Shown: positions 24,869-34,679, counted from the stretch's first letter. The stretch is DNA of 64,000 bases from Pseudaminobacter soli (ex Zhang et al. 2022) (GCF_014595955.1 NZ_JABVCF010000005.1:124001-188000), one strand, 5' to 3'. The notes: a model not told the origin generated them from the letters alone. Translations and numbers: made by a program.

Positions 24869-25474
24869 ATGAAATTGTTCTACATGCCGGGAGCCTGTTC
24901 TTTGGCTCCCCACATTGTCGCGAATGAAGCAGGCATTGACCTCGACCTCGTCAAGGTCGACGGCGCCAGCAAGAAGACCGAGCAGAATCAGGATTTCCTG
25001 ACCACAAATCCAAACGGCTACGTGCCTGCGCTGGTTCTGCCTGACGGAGAACTGATGACCGAGGCATCCGTACTGGTTCAGTATCTTGCCGACCAGAAAC
25101 CCGAGAGCGGTCTGATGCCTCGACCCGGCGATATGGCGCGCTATCGCGCCCAGCAGTGGCTGGCCTTCGTTGCCACGGAACTGCACAAGACCTTCTCACC
25201 ATTTTTCAAGCCCGACACGCCCGAGGCAACGAAGGAGACGAACCGCGCGCATCTCTCGAAGCGCATCGCTTATGTCGATAGGAAGCTCGAGGGCCGCTCT
25301 TATCTGATGGGCGATGTCTTCACCGCCGCCGACGCCTATCTATGGACAGTCCTCGGCTGGGCGAAGTTCGTCGGCTTCGATTTGTCGCCCTTTGCCAACG
25401 TCCAGCGCTTCCTCGGAACCGTCGCTGCGCGACCTGCCGTGCAGAAAGCGTTGCGTGCAGAGGGTCTCGCCTGA
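24869..25474 (+). CDS. Glutathione S-transferase, beta class
   Basis: A 201-residue cytosolic GST. The N-terminal thioredoxin fold starts MKLFYMPGACSLAPHI, with C10 as the beta-class catalytic cysteine. NPNGYVPALVL contains the cis-proline, and TEASVLVQYLAD binds the gamma-glutamyl group. The C-terminal helical domain begins near residue 90. It conjugates glutathione to electrophiles. The 256-base stretch before it (24613-24868) holds nothing recognisable beyond its promoter. Confidence 0.9.
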   Translation: MKLFYMPGACSLAPHIVANEAGIDLDLVKVDGASKKTEQNQDFLTTNPNGYVPALVLPDGELMTEASVLVQYLADQKPESGLMPRPGDMARYRAQQWLAFVATELHKTFSPFFKPDTPEATKETNRAHLSKRIAYVDRKLEGRSYLMGDVFTAADAYLWTVLGWAKFVGFDLSPFANVQRFLGTVAARPAVQKALRAEGLA

Positions 25475-25521
25475 CGGCACCGTCATCAAGTTTCTTACTG
25501 GGAGAGTCGTCCCAACAGACT

Positions 25522-25546
25522 TGCGGCGCGCCATCTGCGCGCCGCA
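25522..25546. terminator. GC-rich hairpin between convergent genes
   Basis: A perfect 10-bp stem TGCGGCGCGC / GCGCGCCGCA with loop CATCT, 47 bases after the gst stop and 93 bases beyond the stop of the opposing transglycosylase gene. There is no T-tract, so termination is only possible, not certain. Confidence 0.5.
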
Positions 25547-25639
25547 TCGCTCCGCCAAGCAGGAGAGCGCGTTTGCCTGTCCTTAGTCAGGGATACGCCA
25601 GTTTGGCAGGCATTGCTGCGCAATGCGCGGCAGATTGCC

Positions 25640-26818
25640 CTACATTTGCGCAAGCAACTCGGGCGTAGGCCAGCCGTCGACAGGAAGGCCGCGCTTCATC
25701 TGCTCCTGGCGGACCGCTTCGCGGGTGTTGACCCCAAGAATGCCGTCGATCGCGCCGACGTCATAGCCCTTCTCGACGAGCTTCTGCTGGAGCTGCTTCA
25801 TGGCGTCGCCGACCAGGCCGGGCTCGGGGTTCCGCTTGTCGTAGGGCGGGGCGCCGGCAAGCCGGGTGGCGAGCACCGCGGCCGTCAGCGCATACGTCGC
25901 CGACTGGTTCCAGTGGAGATAAACGTCGTAGTTGTCGAAGCCGAGGAAGGCGGGGCCCTTGCGGCCCATGGGCAGGACGAGGCCGGCCTTCAGCCCGGTG
26001 TCTTCGAGCGGCGAGCCGTCCGGCCCGGTCACGCCCCAGTCGCTCCACTGCGACAGCGGCAGCTTGTTGGTGCGTCCGGTCTGTTCCCACGGGAGATCGT
26101 CCGGCACGCGGACCTCCATCAGCCAGGGCTCCCCGCGCTTCCAGCCGCGATGCAGGACCTTGTTGGCCGTGGTCAGGATCGCATCGGGCGCGCTGCCGCG
26201 AAGGTCGATCACGCCGTCGCCGTCGCCGTCCACGCCGCGCGCGAGATAATCCGTGGGAAGGATCTGCGTCTGGCCGATCTCGCCGGCCCAGGCACCCTTG
26301 ACATCGGCCGGCAGTACGCCGCGATCGATGAGGGTGAGCAGCGGCACGAGTTGCGGCCTGAAGAGATAGGGCCGGCGGCAGTCATGCGCCAGGGTGACGA
26401 GGGCGTTGAGCGTATGGAAATCGCCCTGGACCGCGCCGAAATCCGTCTCCAGCGCCCAGAAGGCGGCGATCACCGGGCCCGGCACGCCGAACTCCTGCTC
26501 GGCGCGCGCGAAGGTGTCGGCATATTTCTTCAGATTGGCCGCCCCATGCTTCAGGCGATAATCCGAGATCATGCGCGAGGAGAACTCGATGAAGGTCTGA
26601 TTGAACACGGCCTGCGAGCGGTCACGGGCAAGCACGCGCGAGTCGATCTCTGCGGCCGCCAGCGCCGAGAGGCCGCGCTCGCCTACCCCAGCGGTACGCG
26701 CGTCATCGGCCACGCCCTTCCGCCAGAGCTCGAAATCAGCCCCGCATTCCTGGGCGTGCGCGACGCCCGTCATTGCCATCAAGGCAATGAAAGGGAGGGA
26801 CTTCAATATGTTGCGCAT
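25640..26818 (-). CDS. Lytic murein transglycosylase (MltB type) with PG-binding domain
   Basis: A 392-residue secreted wall enzyme. A signal peptide covers residues 1-22 (cleavage GVAHA-QEC). The transglycosylase domain SLT_2 has the catalytic Glu124 in FWALETDFGAVQG, followed by GEIGQTQILPTDYL. The last 60 residues form a PG_binding_1 domain (LQQKLVEKGYDVGAIDGILGV). It cleaves the MurNAc-GlcNAc bond with anhydro-ring formation in the periplasm. The ATG at 26818 is chosen over a GTG three codons upstream. Confidence 0.9.
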   Translation of the reverse strand: MRNILKSLPFIALMAMTGVAHAQECGADFELWRKGVADDARTAGVGERGLSALAAAEIDSRVLARDRSQAVFNQTFIEFSSRMISDYRLKHGAANLKKYADTFARAEQEFGVPGPVIAAFWALETDFGAVQGDFHTLNALVTLAHDCRRPYLFRPQLVPLLTLIDRGVLPADVKGAWAGEIGQTQILPTDYLARGVDGDGDGVIDLRGSAPDAILTTANKVLHRGWKRGEPWLMEVRVPDDLPWEQTGRTNKLPLSQWSDWGVTGPDGSPLEDTGLKAGLVLPMGRKGPAFLGFDNYDVYLHWNQSATYALTAAVLATRLAGAPPYDKRNPEPGLVGDAMKQLQQKLVEKGYDVGAIDGILGVNTREAVRQEQMKRGLPVDGWPTPELLAQM

Positions 26819-26899
26819 GCCGGCCACATCACATCCTGAGCTTGAGGTCGTCGGGTTCGCTTGCCCAAAAGTCGTGGCAAAAACTAGCAGAAAATGAAC

Positions 26900-27724
26900 T
26901 CAGCCTTCGTTGGTGCTGATCCACTTCCTCCAGTCGGCGTGGCTGCCGTTGAAGACGTTGAGGTCGGCATTGCCCTTGATGCCGGGGACCACTCCCGTTC
27001 CCGTATATTGCCAGAAGACGAACGGATGGGCCCCGTAGCGGTCGCTAGGGTGGTCCGCCACCGACCGCAGCCAATAATGATAGCCGGTGAAGGAGGCAAG
27101 GTTGTTGTCCTCGAAGAAGTCGATCGAGGTGTAGATGATCGGCTTCTTGCCATAGTGCTTCTCCACCATGGACAGGAAGATGCGCATCTCGCTGCGCACC
27201 GTCTCGGCCGGAGGCCGCAGCTTGCAGGTCGGCGAACTGGGGTTCCATTCCATGTCGAGCACGGGCGGAAGCGAGGAGCGGTCGCGCGGCACGTTGGCGA
27301 TGTACCAGCGCGCCTGCTCGGCGGCGGGCCGGCAGAAATAATAGAAGTGGTAGGCGCCACGCGGAATGCCGGCGGTCTTCGCGCCGTGCCAGTGCTCCTG
27401 GAACTTGTCGTCGACGCGGTCGCCGCCTTCGGTCGCCTTGATGAAGGCGAAGGAGATGCCGGAGGCGCGCGCGGTCGCCCAATCCACGGTGCGCTGGTAT
27501 TTCGAGACGTCGGTGCCGTGCACGGCATACTGGAACGGGGTGCGAGCGGTCCACTCATGCGGATCGTTGTCGCCGAAGCGCGGGTTGAGCATCACCGGAT
27601 AGCCGACCGTCGCCTTGGCGTTTTGCGGCGGCAGCATCGACGCGGAGGAGGACACGCCGAGATCGTCGATAGTGCTGCACCCGGCAACCAGGCAGGCCAG
27701 AGCCAAAGCCGCGAGTCGGCGCAT
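26900..27724 (-). CDS. GH25 family lysozyme, lipoprotein
   Basis: A 274-residue muramidase-like protein with a lipoprotein signal: MRRLAALALACLVAGC, lipobox Cys16. The GH25 barrel begins near residue 68 with GTDVSKYQ (D72), and the catalytic pair is D157/E159 in LDMEWNP. Other marks are FAFIKATEGG and GAYHFYYFCRP. AAGGAG stands five bases before the ATG at 27724. It is likely anchored to the outer or inner membrane and cuts peptidoglycan glycans. The transglycosylase gene lies 81 bases downstream on the same strand. Confidence 0.88.
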   Translation of the reverse strand: MRRLAALALACLVAGCSTIDDLGVSSSASMLPPQNAKATVGYPVMLNPRFGDNDPHEWTARTPFQYAVHGTDVSKYQRTVDWATARASGISFAFIKATEGGDRVDDKFQEHWHGAKTAGIPRGAYHFYYFCRPAAEQARWYIANVPRDRSSLPPVLDMEWNPSSPTCKLRPPAETVRSEMRIFLSMVEKHYGKKPIIYTSIDFFEDNNLASFTGYHYWLRSVADHPSDRYGAHPFVFWQYTGTGVVPGIKGNADLNVFNGSHADWRKWISTNEG

Positions 27725-27929
27725 AGCGTCTCCTTGCCGCCGGAGCCCGGCGAAGCTCACATGTTTTCCGTCTGGTCCCCCGGCCGACACCGCGCCTGCC
27801 GGCAGTCCCTCCACATCCCTCATTGATGGCGCAACATGGTTGAAAATCGGTCACCAGGCGCCTTCGCAAGTAAAATCCGTGCGCGACGCTACGTCAATGA
27901 AGAAGAACGAAGGAGAGCGCGGCAGTGGG

Positions 27930-28610
27930 TCAGCAGTCTTCCATGGTAGCAATCGGCTCGACCACAGCGTGCCAGGCATAGCCGCGATACCATCGATGGA
28001 AGGTCATCGGCCGGCCCGCCAAACCGGCCTGCATCCGCAGTTCCGTCTCCAGGGTAAGGCGTGGCGTGACGTGATAATTGCGCAGCCAGGCATGCAGGCC
28101 CGCCTTGAACCAGCCCGGAAGTCCTTCTTGTTGGCCGAAATCGACGATGTGCAGCGAGCCGCCGGGAGAAAGCGCCCGCAAGGCGGCTGCGATCGCATCT
28201 TGCCAGTCGGGGATCATCGACAGGGCGTAGGAGATGAATACCCTGTCGAAGGATCCGACGCCGAAAAGGGCTTTGGGTTCGAAATTCGTTGCGTCGCCCT
28301 GGGAAAGCCTCGTGCGCGCCGAAAGCCCGTTGCGGGCCAGCGTGCCGGCCGCTGTACTCAACATCGCTTCCGAGATATCCAGGCCGAAGAGCTGCGCGCT
28401 TTGGTACCGTCGACCGACCAGCACAAGATTGCGGCCCGTTCCGCAGCCGATCTCCAGGACCGAGCCAGCGTCCGGTACCTGCATGCGTTCAATCATCGGA
28501 TCGCGGCCGAAGAGATAGTATTTGCGCGTGAAATCATAGATGTGCCGCTGGAACCGGTAGTTCCGGTCCATCAGGTCGGCATGCCGGCGGGACGTGTCGG
28601 CCGTGGTCAT
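27930..28610 (-). CDS. btaB: Betaine lipid N-methyltransferase BtaB
   Basis: A 226-residue class I SAM-dependent methyltransferase with motif I VLEIGCGTGRN (51-61), LDISEAML and IVDFGQQEG. On its own it is a generic methyltransferase. The call rests on overlap with btaA: its ATG shares four bases with the btaA stop. In Rhodobacter and Sinorhizobium BtaB adds three methyl groups to the homoserine head group to give diacylglyceryl-N,N,N-trimethylhomoserine. The segment MDRNYRFQRHIYDFTRKYYLFGRD is typical of BtaB. Confidence 0.88.
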   Translation of the reverse strand: MTTADTSRRHADLMDRNYRFQRHIYDFTRKYYLFGRDPMIERMQVPDAGSVLEIGCGTGRNLVLVGRRYQSAQLFGLDISEAMLSTAAGTLARNGLSARTRLSQGDATNFEPKALFGVGSFDRVFISYALSMIPDWQDAIAAALRALSPGGSLHIVDFGQQEGLPGWFKAGLHAWLRNYHVTPRLTLETELRMQAGLAGRPMTFHRWYRGYAWHAVVEPIATMEDC

Positions 28611-29851
28611 CGGTCGTGAAGCACATAGAGATGGAAGCCGCCATAGATGGCGGAGCGATCGCGGGCGCTGAGCTGTCGCGATTCCTCGGCCCGGTAATCC
28701 CAGCGGCCGAGCAGGCCGTCGGAGAGCCGGCCCGGCAGAAGGCTTGGCTCGGCCGCAGTCCGGAAGATGACCCGCGCTTGCGGGGCAGCCGTGCGCGTGA
28801 TCTCCGCCCAGAGCGCATTGAGTTGCGCGTCGGTCATCCAGTCCTGCGCGTCCAGCAGCACGAAACGGTCGACCGAGCCGGCCGGCTTTCTCGCCAGGAG
28901 CTCGGCGACATTGGCATGATGGATCACGACACGGCCGGCATTCGCCTTGAGCACCTCGAAGTTCTCCGGTTCAAGATAGGCGGGCAGCCGTCCCTGCCCG
29001 GGCGCGGGATAACGCCGCGCGAAAGCCTGCCAGGCGAAGTAATTGTCATTCAAGGGGAAGTCGCATGCGAGCTTCCTGAGACGCCGCTTCAAGACGCCGG
29101 CCATCGTGCCGTCGCCACTGGCAAGGAGCGCCTCGTATTGCGCAGGCGGTATCCCCAGTCCGAAAAGCGAGGCCTTCTGGGCCGTTGCAAAACGCAACAG
29201 GGGCTTGTCGAAGATGGGCGCCAATTGCTCCTCGAAGAAGAGCCGCTGCTCGCGAACATTCTGCGCTTCGATCAACTGGCGCGGATCGACCCCATGCAGC
29301 CGCGCCGCCCAATGGCCGGCGGCAATAAATTGGCCGAGCAGTCCGGTGCGGTAGAAATTGCGCCTGAACTGGTCGATGCGGCGGCCGCGAAGGGTGCGGC
29401 CTTCCCAATAGAGGCGCGATTGGGCGTCGAGATGAGGTGCGATGAAGCGATCGTAGGCGGCGCCATTGTACCGATTGCCGGGCTCGCCGAAGAAGCGATG
29501 GAAATCGCGCTGAGTGGGTAGATGGATTAAAGCGGCGAGCTTTAGCCGGTTCAGCGCTATATGGGCCGGGTTAAGGTCGACCGCGTCGATCCGCTTGGGA
29601 GAGCGGGTAAGATAGGCCAGCACATTGCAGCCGCCGGAGGCGATGGTGACGACGCGATGGTTCTCGGCGAGTTGCATCGCCTCGATGTCCACTTCCGGGT
29701 CTTCCCAGATTTGCGGATAGACGAGGCCCGAGAACAGAAGCGTGAAGAGCCGCTCCGACAAGCCCTCCTTGGTCAATGCCCGGTGCTGGTAGACGGCCTC
29801 CTTGAGGCGCCGGTTGCCGCGAGTTCGAGGGGCAAGGGAGGTCTGTGACAT
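28607..29851 (-). CDS. btaA: SAM:diacylglycerol 3-amino-3-carboxypropyltransferase BtaA
   Basis: A 414-residue protein of the DUF3419/BtaA family. It transfers the 3-amino-3-carboxypropyl group of S-adenosylmethionine to diacylglycerol, the first step of betaine lipid (DGTS) synthesis. Visible marks are FSGLVYPQIWEDP, the SAM-fold ITIASGGCN equivalent (VTIASGGCNVLAY, 68-80), IDAVDLNPAH and FVLLDAQDWM. The ATG at 29851 gives MSQTSLAP, and the frame upstream is not coding. Four Pho-box repeats lie 48 bases upstream, matching known induction by phosphate starvation. Confidence 0.92.
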   Translation of the reverse strand: MSQTSLAPRTRGNRRLKEAVYQHRALTKEGLSERLFTLLFSGLVYPQIWEDPEVDIEAMQLAENHRVVTIASGGCNVLAYLTRSPKRIDAVDLNPAHIALNRLKLAALIHLPTQRDFHRFFGEPGNRYNGAAYDRFIAPHLDAQSRLYWEGRTLRGRRIDQFRRNFYRTGLLGQFIAAGHWAARLHGVDPRQLIEAQNVREQRLFFEEQLAPIFDKPLLRFATAQKASLFGLGIPPAQYEALLASGDGTMAGVLKRRLRKLACDFPLNDNYFAWQAFARRYPAPGQGRLPAYLEPENFEVLKANAGRVVIHHANVAELLARKPAGSVDRFVLLDAQDWMTDAQLNALWAEITRTAAPQARVIFRTAAEPSLLPGRLSDGLLGRWDYRAEESRQLSARDRSAIYGGFHLYVLHDR

Positions 29852-29898
29852 TGCCGGCGCGACTCCCGCTGACGTGTATCTGTACGGCGAGTAGCGCG

Positions 29899-29942
29899 GG
29901 GCGATGACGGGCGGGTGACGCGAGGATGACGGGCCCGTGACG
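29899..29942 (-). promoter_or_regulatory. Four 11-bp direct repeats: tandem Pho box before btaA
   Basis: On the btaA strand the sequence is CGTCACGGGCC, CGTCATCCTCG, CGTCACCCGCC, CGTCATCGCCC, each exactly 11 bp. The invariant part is CGTCA(C/T), close to the PhoB half-site CTGTCAT, and 11 bp is the PhoB repeat period. Four units make two complete boxes. A possible -10 (TACAGAT) lies about 15 bases downstream. Confidence 0.8.
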
Positions 29943-30021
29943 ACTGTCAGGAGGCACCGTCGGCGACTTGCAGACGCCGGCCGCCTCGACCATCTTCCGG
30001 ACCGCACATTGGAGGCCGATT

Positions 30022-30411
30022 ATGGCTCGACACGATTTCGATCCCGACACCGTCGTCCCGGACGGCCGCCCGCCCGCGAAGGCCCGGCTTTTCGACGGCG
30101 CGCTGACCGGTCCGTATCGCGGTTCCGTCAATGGGGAGACGCTGCCGACACAGGTCACCATATTGACCTACGGCAACGACGAGCCCGGTACTGGCCCGGT
30201 GCTGCACGTGCATCCCTATGACGAGGTCTTCGTGATCCAGGAGGGCCGCGCGCGGTTCTTCGTAGGCGATCAGGTGATTGATGCGGAGGCCGGCGAAATC
30301 GTACTCGGGCCGGCCGCCTTGCCGCACCGTTTCATCAATCTCGGGCCCGGGCGGCTGCAGACGCTCGACATCCACCTGTCACCCAAATGGATTCAGACCA
30401 ACCTGGAATAA
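30022..30411 (+). CDS. Cupin domain protein
   Basis: A 129-residue single-domain cupin with motif 1 GPVLHVHPYDEVFVIQEG and motif 2 EIVLGPAALPHRF, so a metal site of three histidines and a glutamate is present. GGAGG stands six bases before the ATG. It diverges from btaA, and the Pho-box array lies between the two, so phosphate control of this gene is possible. It ends nine bases from the stop of the convergent hydantoinase gene. The substrate is unknown. Confidence 0.8.
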   Translation: MARHDFDPDTVVPDGRPPAKARLFDGALTGPYRGSVNGETLPTQVTILTYGNDEPGTGPVLHVHPYDEVFVIQEGRARFFVGDQVIDAEAGEIVLGPAALPHRFINLGPGRLQTLDIHLSPKWIQTNLE

Positions 30412-30420
30412 GTGGCGAGC

Positions 30421-33400
30421 TTATTGTGGGCCAAACCCGCCCGGCGTCGGCGTGGTGACGATGACCGCCTCGCCAGGGTGCAGCACGGTCTGGTCGCATG
30501 CCTTGAGCGTCTCGAGCGTGCCGTCGGTTCGACGGACCATGGTCGATCCGACTTCGCCGTCACCGCCGCCGTCGAGACCGCGCGGAGGATGCGCACGGTG
30601 GCTGGACAGAATCGCGCACTCCATCCGCTCGAGGAACCGGATTGTACGCTGCGTGCCGTCGCCGCCGTTCCAGCGACCCTTGCCGCCCGAACCTTCACGG
30701 ATATGGAAATCCTCGAGCAGGACCGGGAAGCGCAGTTCCAGCACCTCGGGGTCGGTCAGCCGCGAATTGGTCATGTGGGTGTGGACTGCGGACGTACCCG
30801 CAAAGCCGCGACCGTCGTTCATCCGCCCCGCCGGCGAGCCGGAGCAGATCGTCTCGTAATACTGGTAGCGGTCATTGCCGAAAGTGAGATTGTTCATCGT
30901 GCCTTGCGCGTTTGCGAGCGCACCCATCGCCCCGAAAAGGGCGTTGGTAACGTGCTGCGAGGTCTCGACATTGCCGGCCACCACCGCAGCCGGCCATGCG
31001 GGCTTCAGCATGCAGCCGTCCGGGATGACGACGTTGATGGGCCTCAGGCAGCCCGCATTCATCGGGATCGATCCTTCGACCATGACGCGGAACGCGTAAA
31101 GGACGGCGGCGCGAGTGACCGGCTCGGGCGCGTTGAAATTGTTCTTCATCACGGGCGAGGTGCCGGTGAAGTCGACGGTCGCCTCGCGCTTTTCGCGGTC
31201 GACCGTGATCTTCACCCGGATCGTCTGGCCGGTGTCGGTGGAGTACGCGTATTGCGCCAAATCGGGCAGGCGGTCGAGCACGCGGCGCACGCTCTCGGCG
31301 GCGTTGTCCTGGACATGGACCATATAGGCCTCGACCACCGGGAGACCGAAATGGTCGACCATCTTCCTCAATTCGGCGACGCCCTTCTCGTTGGCGGCGA
31401 TCTGCGCCTTGAGGTCGGCGATGTTCTGGCGCGGGTTGCGGGCGGGGTAGGGGTGATTGGTCAGCAACTCCGTCAACTCGGCCTCGCGGAAGCGCCCCTC
31501 GCTGACGATGCGGAAATTGTCGAAGAGCACGCCTTCCTCTTCCACCGTGGTGGCGAGCGGGGTCATCGATCCAGGCGCCGTGCCGCCGATGTCGGCGTGG
31601 TGGCCACGGGAAGCGACCCAGAAGAGGATAGTTGGGGCATTACTCTCCCCAAGGGGAAACGAGAACACCGGCGTCACCACCGTGATGTCCGGCAGGTGCG
31701 TACCGCCGTTGTAGGGCGCGTTGAGGGCGAAGACGTCTCCCGGATAGATGTCGCCTTCGTTGAGGCGAATGATCGTCTCGACCGAGCGGTCCATCGATCC
31801 GAGATGGACCGGCATGTGCGGCGCGTTGGCGACGAGCGCTCCGTTGCGGTCGAAGACCGCGCAGGAGAAATCGAGGCGCTCCTTGATGTTGACCGAATAG
31901 GCGGTGTTCTGGAGCGTCACGCCCATCTGCTCGGCGATCGACATGAACAGGTTGTTGAAGACCTCCAGCATCACGGGATCCGCCTCGGTGCCGAGTGCGG
32001 CGCGGCGCTGCTTCCTCTCCGCGCGGCGCATCAGGACGTGGTTGTTCGCGGTGATCTCAGCGCGCCAGCCGGGCTCGACCACGATCGTCTGGTGCGGCTC
32101 GATGATCAGCGCCGGCCCTGCGATCCGGTTGCCGGGCTTGAGCGCCTCGCGAAGAAAGAGGCTCGCGCTGTGCCAGGAACCCTCGAAGAAGATATTGCGG
32201 CACTCGGAAGGGCTTGGCGCGGTTTCCTGCAGTGTCGAGTCAGGTTCATGGGCAAGCCGGCCACGGCTGTCGGAGCCCTCGACCGCGATCGCCTCGACCA
32301 CAAGCGGCCTGTCCTCGTAGACGAAACCGAACTGCGCTTTGTGCGCCCTTTCGAATTGCTGCTTGGCCTCGTCGATCGAGCCTGCATCATAGGGAACCGG
32401 GAGGGCAGTATCCGTGCCGTCATAGCGAATGTGCAGGATGGGTCGGCAATCGGCGGCGATCTCCGGAACGCCCTGGCTGGCGAGTTCCGCAAGTACCTCC
32501 GTCCGCAACTCGTTTATGACCGGATCGATCCCCTCCCGCGATGCATCTTCCAGCGGCCGCAGAAAACCCTTCTGGCGTGATGCGAAGATCGAGGCGAGAC
32601 CGATGCCATAAGCCGACAGAAGGCCCGAGAAGGGGTGGATCAGAACGGCCTCAATGCCGAGCGCATCGGCCACGAGGCAGGCGTGCTGACCGCCGGCGCC
32701 GCCGAAGCAGTTGAGGAGATATTCGGTGACGTCGTAGCCTCGCTGCACCGAGATCTTCTTGATCGCATTCGCCATGTTCTCCACGGCGACAGTGACGAAA
32801 CCTTCGGCCACCTGCTCGGCCGTCCGGCCGTCGCCGATCTCGGCCGCGAGCGCCTCGAACCTCTGCCGCACGCCTTCATATTCGAGCGGCAGGTTCTGGT
32901 CCGGACCGAAGATCGCCGGGAAATGGTCCGGCTGCAGCTTGCCGAGCATGACATTGGCGTCGGTGACAGTCAGGGGCCCGCCGCGGCGATAGCTCGTCGG
33001 GCCGGGGTCGGCGCCGGCCGAATCCGGTCCTGCCCGGAACCTGCCGGCCTCATAGTGCAGGATCGACCCGCCGCCGGCGGCGACCGTATGGATGCGCATC
33101 ATCGGCGCGCGGATGCGCACACCTGCCACTTCGGTGTCGAAGGCCCGTTCGTACGCGCCGTCATAGTGCGCGACATCGGTCGACGTGCCCCCCATGTCGA
33201 AGCCGATCACTTTTGAGAAGCCGGCGGATTTCGCCGTCTCGACCATGCCGACCACGCCGCCCGCCGGGCCGGAGAGGAGGGCGTCCTTGCCCTGGAACTG
33301 GTCGGCGGCGGTGAGACCGCCAGAGGACATCATGAACATGAGGCGGGGTTTCCCCGCCCCCTTGAGGGGAGGGCGGCCAGTTGCAGGCTGGCCGGGAGGG

Positions 33401-34212
33401 GTCGCGGCGTCCGGGCTCGGCGCCTCGTTTTCTATCAATACGGCAGGGGGCTGGCGCTCGGCCGCAACGACCCCCTCTGGCCGCTGCGCGGCCATCTCCC
33501 CCTCAAGGGGGGAGCGCGCGCCGAACTCCGCACCCACCCGCCGCACATATCGCGACAGGATCGGCGAGAGATAGGCGTCCACCACAGTGGTATCGCCGCG
33601 GCCGATCAGCTTGATCAGCGGCGACACTTCGTGGCTGACGGAGACCTGTCCAAATCCGATGCCGCGGCACATTTCCGCCACTGCCTGCTCATGCAGCGGG
33701 TACTTCCAGGCATGCATGAACACGATCGCCACCGCGTCGATGCCATCGGCTCGGGCACTTTCAATTGTCGGCTTAAGTGCATCGAGGTCGAGAGGCGTTT
33801 CGACCGTGCCGTCCGCTCGCACGCGCTCGTCCACCTCCACGACCCGCTCATAGAGCTGTTCGGGCAGGATGATCTCCTTGGCGAAGATGTCGGGTCGCGC
33901 CTGATAGGCGATGCGAAGGGCGTCCCGAAAACCGCGCGTGATCAGCAGCAGCACGCGGTCGCCTTTCCGTTCCAGCAGCGCGTTGGTCGCGACCGTCGTC
34001 CCCATCTTGATTTCGCCAATCGCCTCGGACGGGATGGCTTCAGTACGGCCGATGCCGAGCAGATCGCGGACGCCCTGGATCGCCGCGTCGGTGTAGGCCC
34101 GGGGATTCTCGGAAAGGAGCTTGCGCGCTTTGAGAGAGCCGTCGGGTGCGCGGGCGATCACGTCGGTGAAGGTGCCGCCGCGATCGATCCAGAAATCCCA
34201 TCTGCCATTCAT
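30421..34212 (-). CDS. Fused hydantoinase A/B (5-oxoprolinase-like) with in-frame repeat insert
   Basis: A 1263-residue protein. HyuA-type parts come first: Hydant_A_N with [14 protein letters not shown] at residue 8, then the actin-like ATPase domain with [16 protein letters not shown] and FGGAGGQHA. The HyuB-type part begins near residue 765 ([20 protein letters not shown]) and runs to the end ([21 protein letters not shown]). This is the layout of ATP-dependent 5-oxoprolinase, which opens 5-oxoproline to glutamate; N-methylhydantoinase is the alternative. Residues about 232-288 are low-complexity, rich in Pro, Ala and Arg, absent from the expected family pattern, and encoded by a palindromic repeat element. 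Confidence 0.88.
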   Translation of the reverse strand: MNGRWDFWIDRGGTFTDVIARAPDGSLKARKLLSENPRAYTDAAIQGVRDLLGIGRTEAIPSEAIGEIKMGTTVATNALLERKGDRVLLLITRGFRDALRIAYQARPDIFAKEIILPEQLYERVVEVDERVRADGTVETPLDLDALKPTIESARADGIDAVAIVFMHAWKYPLHEQAVAEMCRGIGFGQVSVSHEVSPLIKLIGRGDTTVVDAYLSPILSRYVRRVGAEFGARSPLEGEMAAQRPEGVVAAERQPPAVLIENEAPSPDAATPPGQPATGRPPLKGAGKPRLMFMMSSGGLTAADQFQGKDALLSGPAGGVVGMVETAKSAGFSKVIGFDMGGTSTDVAHYDGAYERAFDTEVAGVRIRAPMMRIHTVAAGGGSILHYEAGRFRAGPDSAGADPGPTSYRRGGPLTVTDANVMLGKLQPDHFPAIFGPDQNLPLEYEGVRQRFEALAAEIGDGRTAEQVAEGFVTVAVENMANAIKKISVQRGYDVTEYLLNCFGGAGGQHACLVADALGIEAVLIHPFSGLLSAYGIGLASIFASRQKGFLRPLEDASREGIDPVINELRTEVLAELASQGVPEIAADCRPILHIRYDGTDTALPVPYDAGSIDEAKQQFERAHKAQFGFVYEDRPLVVEAIAVEGSDSRGRLAHEPDSTLQETAPSPSECRNIFFEGSWHSASLFLREALKPGNRIAGPALIIEPHQTIVVEPGWRAEITANNHVLMRRAERKQRRAALGTEADPVMLEVFNNLFMSIAEQMGVTLQNTAYSVNIKERLDFSCAVFDRNGALVANAPHMPVHLGSMDRSVETIIRLNEGDIYPGDVFALNAPYNGGTHLPDITVVTPVFSFPLGESNAPTILFWVASRGHHADIGGTAPGSMTPLATTVEEEGVLFDNFRIVSEGRFREAELTELLTNHPYPARNPRQNIADLKAQIAANEKGVAELRKMVDHFGLPVVEAYMVHVQDNAAESVRRVLDRLPDLAQYAYSTDTGQTIRVKITVDREKREATVDFTGTSPVMKNNFNAPEPVTRAAVLYAFRVMVEGSIPMNAGCLRPINVVIPDGCMLKPAWPAAVVAGNVETSQHVTNALFGAMGALANAQGTMNNLTFGNDRYQYYETICSGSPAGRMNDGRGFAGTSAVHTHMTNSRLTDPEVLELRFPVLLEDFHIREGSGGKGRWNGGDGTQRTIRFLERMECAILSSHRAHPPRGLDGGGDGEVGSTMVRRTDGTLETLKACDQTVLHPGEAVIVTTPTPGGFGPQ
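33346..33519. repeat. RIME/RPE-like palindromic element inside a gene
   Basis: About 170 bp with inverted ends: CCCCCTTGAGGGG near 33357-33369 and CCCCTCAAGGGG near 33499-33510. The ends are extended by GGCC segments, and an inner inverted pair reads GAGGGGTCG / CGACCCCCTC. Sub-hairpins are GGCCAG-7-CTGGCC (33375-33393) and TGGCCGC-3-GCGGCCA (33479-33495). The length is a multiple of three in effect, since the hydantoinase frame stays open through it. Confidence 0.8.
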
Positions 34213-34381
34213 TTGACGCTATGCTCAGCTATCGGATTACACGCAGAAACTCGGTTGCCGGTGGTTGCGGCGCAAGTCAATGGGGCGCTCGCGGATTGTT
34301 ACCGCACGTAAGGAGTCGTGAAGCAACACAAGAAGTCTTCACGCAGTTGGTTACCGGACCGAAGAGCGACAGGAGACGAAG

Positions 34382-34660
34382 ATGAAGAAGCTAATCCTTG
34401 CTTCCGTTTCGGCCGTGGCACTGCTGGGCTTGGCCGCCTGCAGCGACAATTCGAAGAAATCCACCACCCAGAGCACGACGCCTGCACCGGCCAACCAGAC
34501 TGAGACCAAGACGACGCCAGCGACGCCGTCGCCGACCGACAAGACGACCACTCAGTCCACCACGCCGAAACCGCAGACTGGCACAGGTGGGCAGATGCAG
34601 GGTACCGCGCCGGCGCAGAAGCCCGCTAGCCCAGCGCCCGCCCCGGCGCCTGCTCAGTGA
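34382..34660 (+). CDS. Small Thr/Pro/Ala-rich lipoprotein
   Basis: A 92-residue lipoprotein. The signal is MKKLILASVSAVALLGLAAC with lipobox LAAC and lipidated C20. The rest is low-complexity, with serine/threonine-lysine and PAPAPAPAQ stretches, and no folded domain is evident. AGGAG lies just before the ATG. Such chains may act as flexible tethers or spacers in the periplasm, but no family is recognised. It has its own promoter region between it and the divergent hydantoinase gene. Confidence 0.75.
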   Translation: MKKLILASVSAVALLGLAACSDNSKKSTTQSTTPAPANQTETKTTPATPSPTDKTTTQSTTPKPQTGTGGQMQGTAPAQKPASPAPAPAPAQ

Positions 34661-34679
34661 CCGGCTGACGGATTGGAAT

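Noticed and set aside
30412-32580. Long open frame (about 720 codons) opposite the hydantoinase gene
   Set aside because: High GC keeps the antisense frame open. It shows no domain, is Arg/His/Asp-rich, and the opposite strand encodes a clear full-length HyuA/HyuB protein.
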